NCBI RefSeq assembly: GCF_048282545.1
Contig: NZ_CP182485.1
Coordinates: 2,418,001-2,482,000 of the forward strand
Direction: 5' to 3'
Source of the DNA: Opacimonas immobilis
GTDB taxonomy: Bacteria; Pseudomonadota; Gammaproteobacteria; Enterobacterales; Alteromonadaceae
DNA: 64,000 nucleotides
The notes under the pieces were generated by a model that did not search any database, had not been told where the DNA came from, and saw nothing but the letters and a program-made list of their open reading frames with translations. Made by a program: the position numbers and the translations under genes. Below, one piece after another: positions 63,993 to 64,000 of this stretch (its first letter is position 1; each line of letters begins with the position of its first letter).

Positions 63993-64000
63993 ATGCAGAC
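63993..64000 (+). CDS. Possible start of a further gene (cut by the right edge)
   Basis: ATGCAGAC at the window end is preceded by AAGGAAG with good spacing, suggesting a translation start. Only two codons are visible, so no identity is possible. Confidence 0.3.

Noticed and set aside
1..64000. tRNA or rRNA genes, CRISPR arrays, insertion sequences, prophage or defence genes
   Set aside because: Intergenic regions were read on both strands; no cloverleaf with a T-loop, no regular spacer-repeat array, no transposase, integrase or phage structural gene was found.

Overview
The window is a chromosomal core segment of a gammaproteobacterium. Gene order (tol-pal, ruvABC, rpsB-tsf-pyrH-frr-uppS-cdsA-dxr-rseP-bamA-skp-fabZ-lpxAB-rnhB-dnaE-accA, syd/queF/ppnN), the moderate-to-low GC content, and lineage-restricted DUF3549, DUF3301 and DUF3192 genes point to a marine Alteromonadales member (Alteromonadaceae-like). 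No phage, transposon, CRISPR array, defence island or biosynthetic cluster was seen. Almost all genes are housekeeping. The least explained content is RNA and regulatory DNA between genes.

Layout. 1-7452 (minus): aspS-nudB-ruvC-ruvA-ruvB, then ybgC-tolQ-tolR-tolA-tolB (tolB runs off the left edge); a promoter plus terminator between ruvB and ybgC suggests a ~100-nt small RNA on the plus strand. 7687-11414 (minus): a Fur-controlled ferric iron ABC importer, fbpA-fbpB-fbpC. 11618-15655: a SUI1/YciH protein and pheA (plus), convergent with tyrA and a DAHP synthase (minus). 15867-18293: an FlrA/FleQ-like sigma54 activator, smrA and a possible tiny membrane protein. 18405-24491: purL, mltF, a 50-codon basic ORF and tadA. 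24492-45784 (minus): a CPA2 antiporter, tilS, accA, dnaE, rnhB, lpxB, lpxA, fabZ, skp, bamA, rseP, dxr, cdsA, uppS, frr, pyrH, tsf, rpsB. The usual lpxD between skp and fabZ is missing and a strong hairpin sits there.

46118-53015 holds map-glnD-dapD (plus), yqcA-truC (minus), and the DUF3549-DUF3301 pair (plus). 53022-53382 (minus) has no convincing gene but carries 23 GGA triplets, a Rho-independent terminator, and upstream a near-perfect GacA/UvrY-type palindrome. This is a CsrB/RsmZ-family CsrA-sequestering RNA and the strongest non-coding find. After it come a GNAT acetyltransferase, a DUF3192 lipoprotein, an unknown coiled-coil protein, syd, queF, ppnN, an NAD-type isocitrate dehydrogenase, a ComEA-like protein, galU-ugd (UDP-glucuronate supply), a POT peptide transporter, a small membrane protein and the first codons of another gene.

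How it fits together: the large minus-strand block couples translation (rpsB, tsf, frr), UMP synthesis (pyrH), isoprenoid and phospholipid synthesis (dxr, uppS, cdsA), outer-membrane assembly (rseP, bamA, skp), lipid A and fatty-acid synthesis (fabZ, lpxA, lpxB, accA) and replication (rnhB, dnaE). The aromatic genes split chorismate toward Phe (pheA) and Tyr (aroF-tyrA). All calls come from reading sequence and translations; no database search was run.
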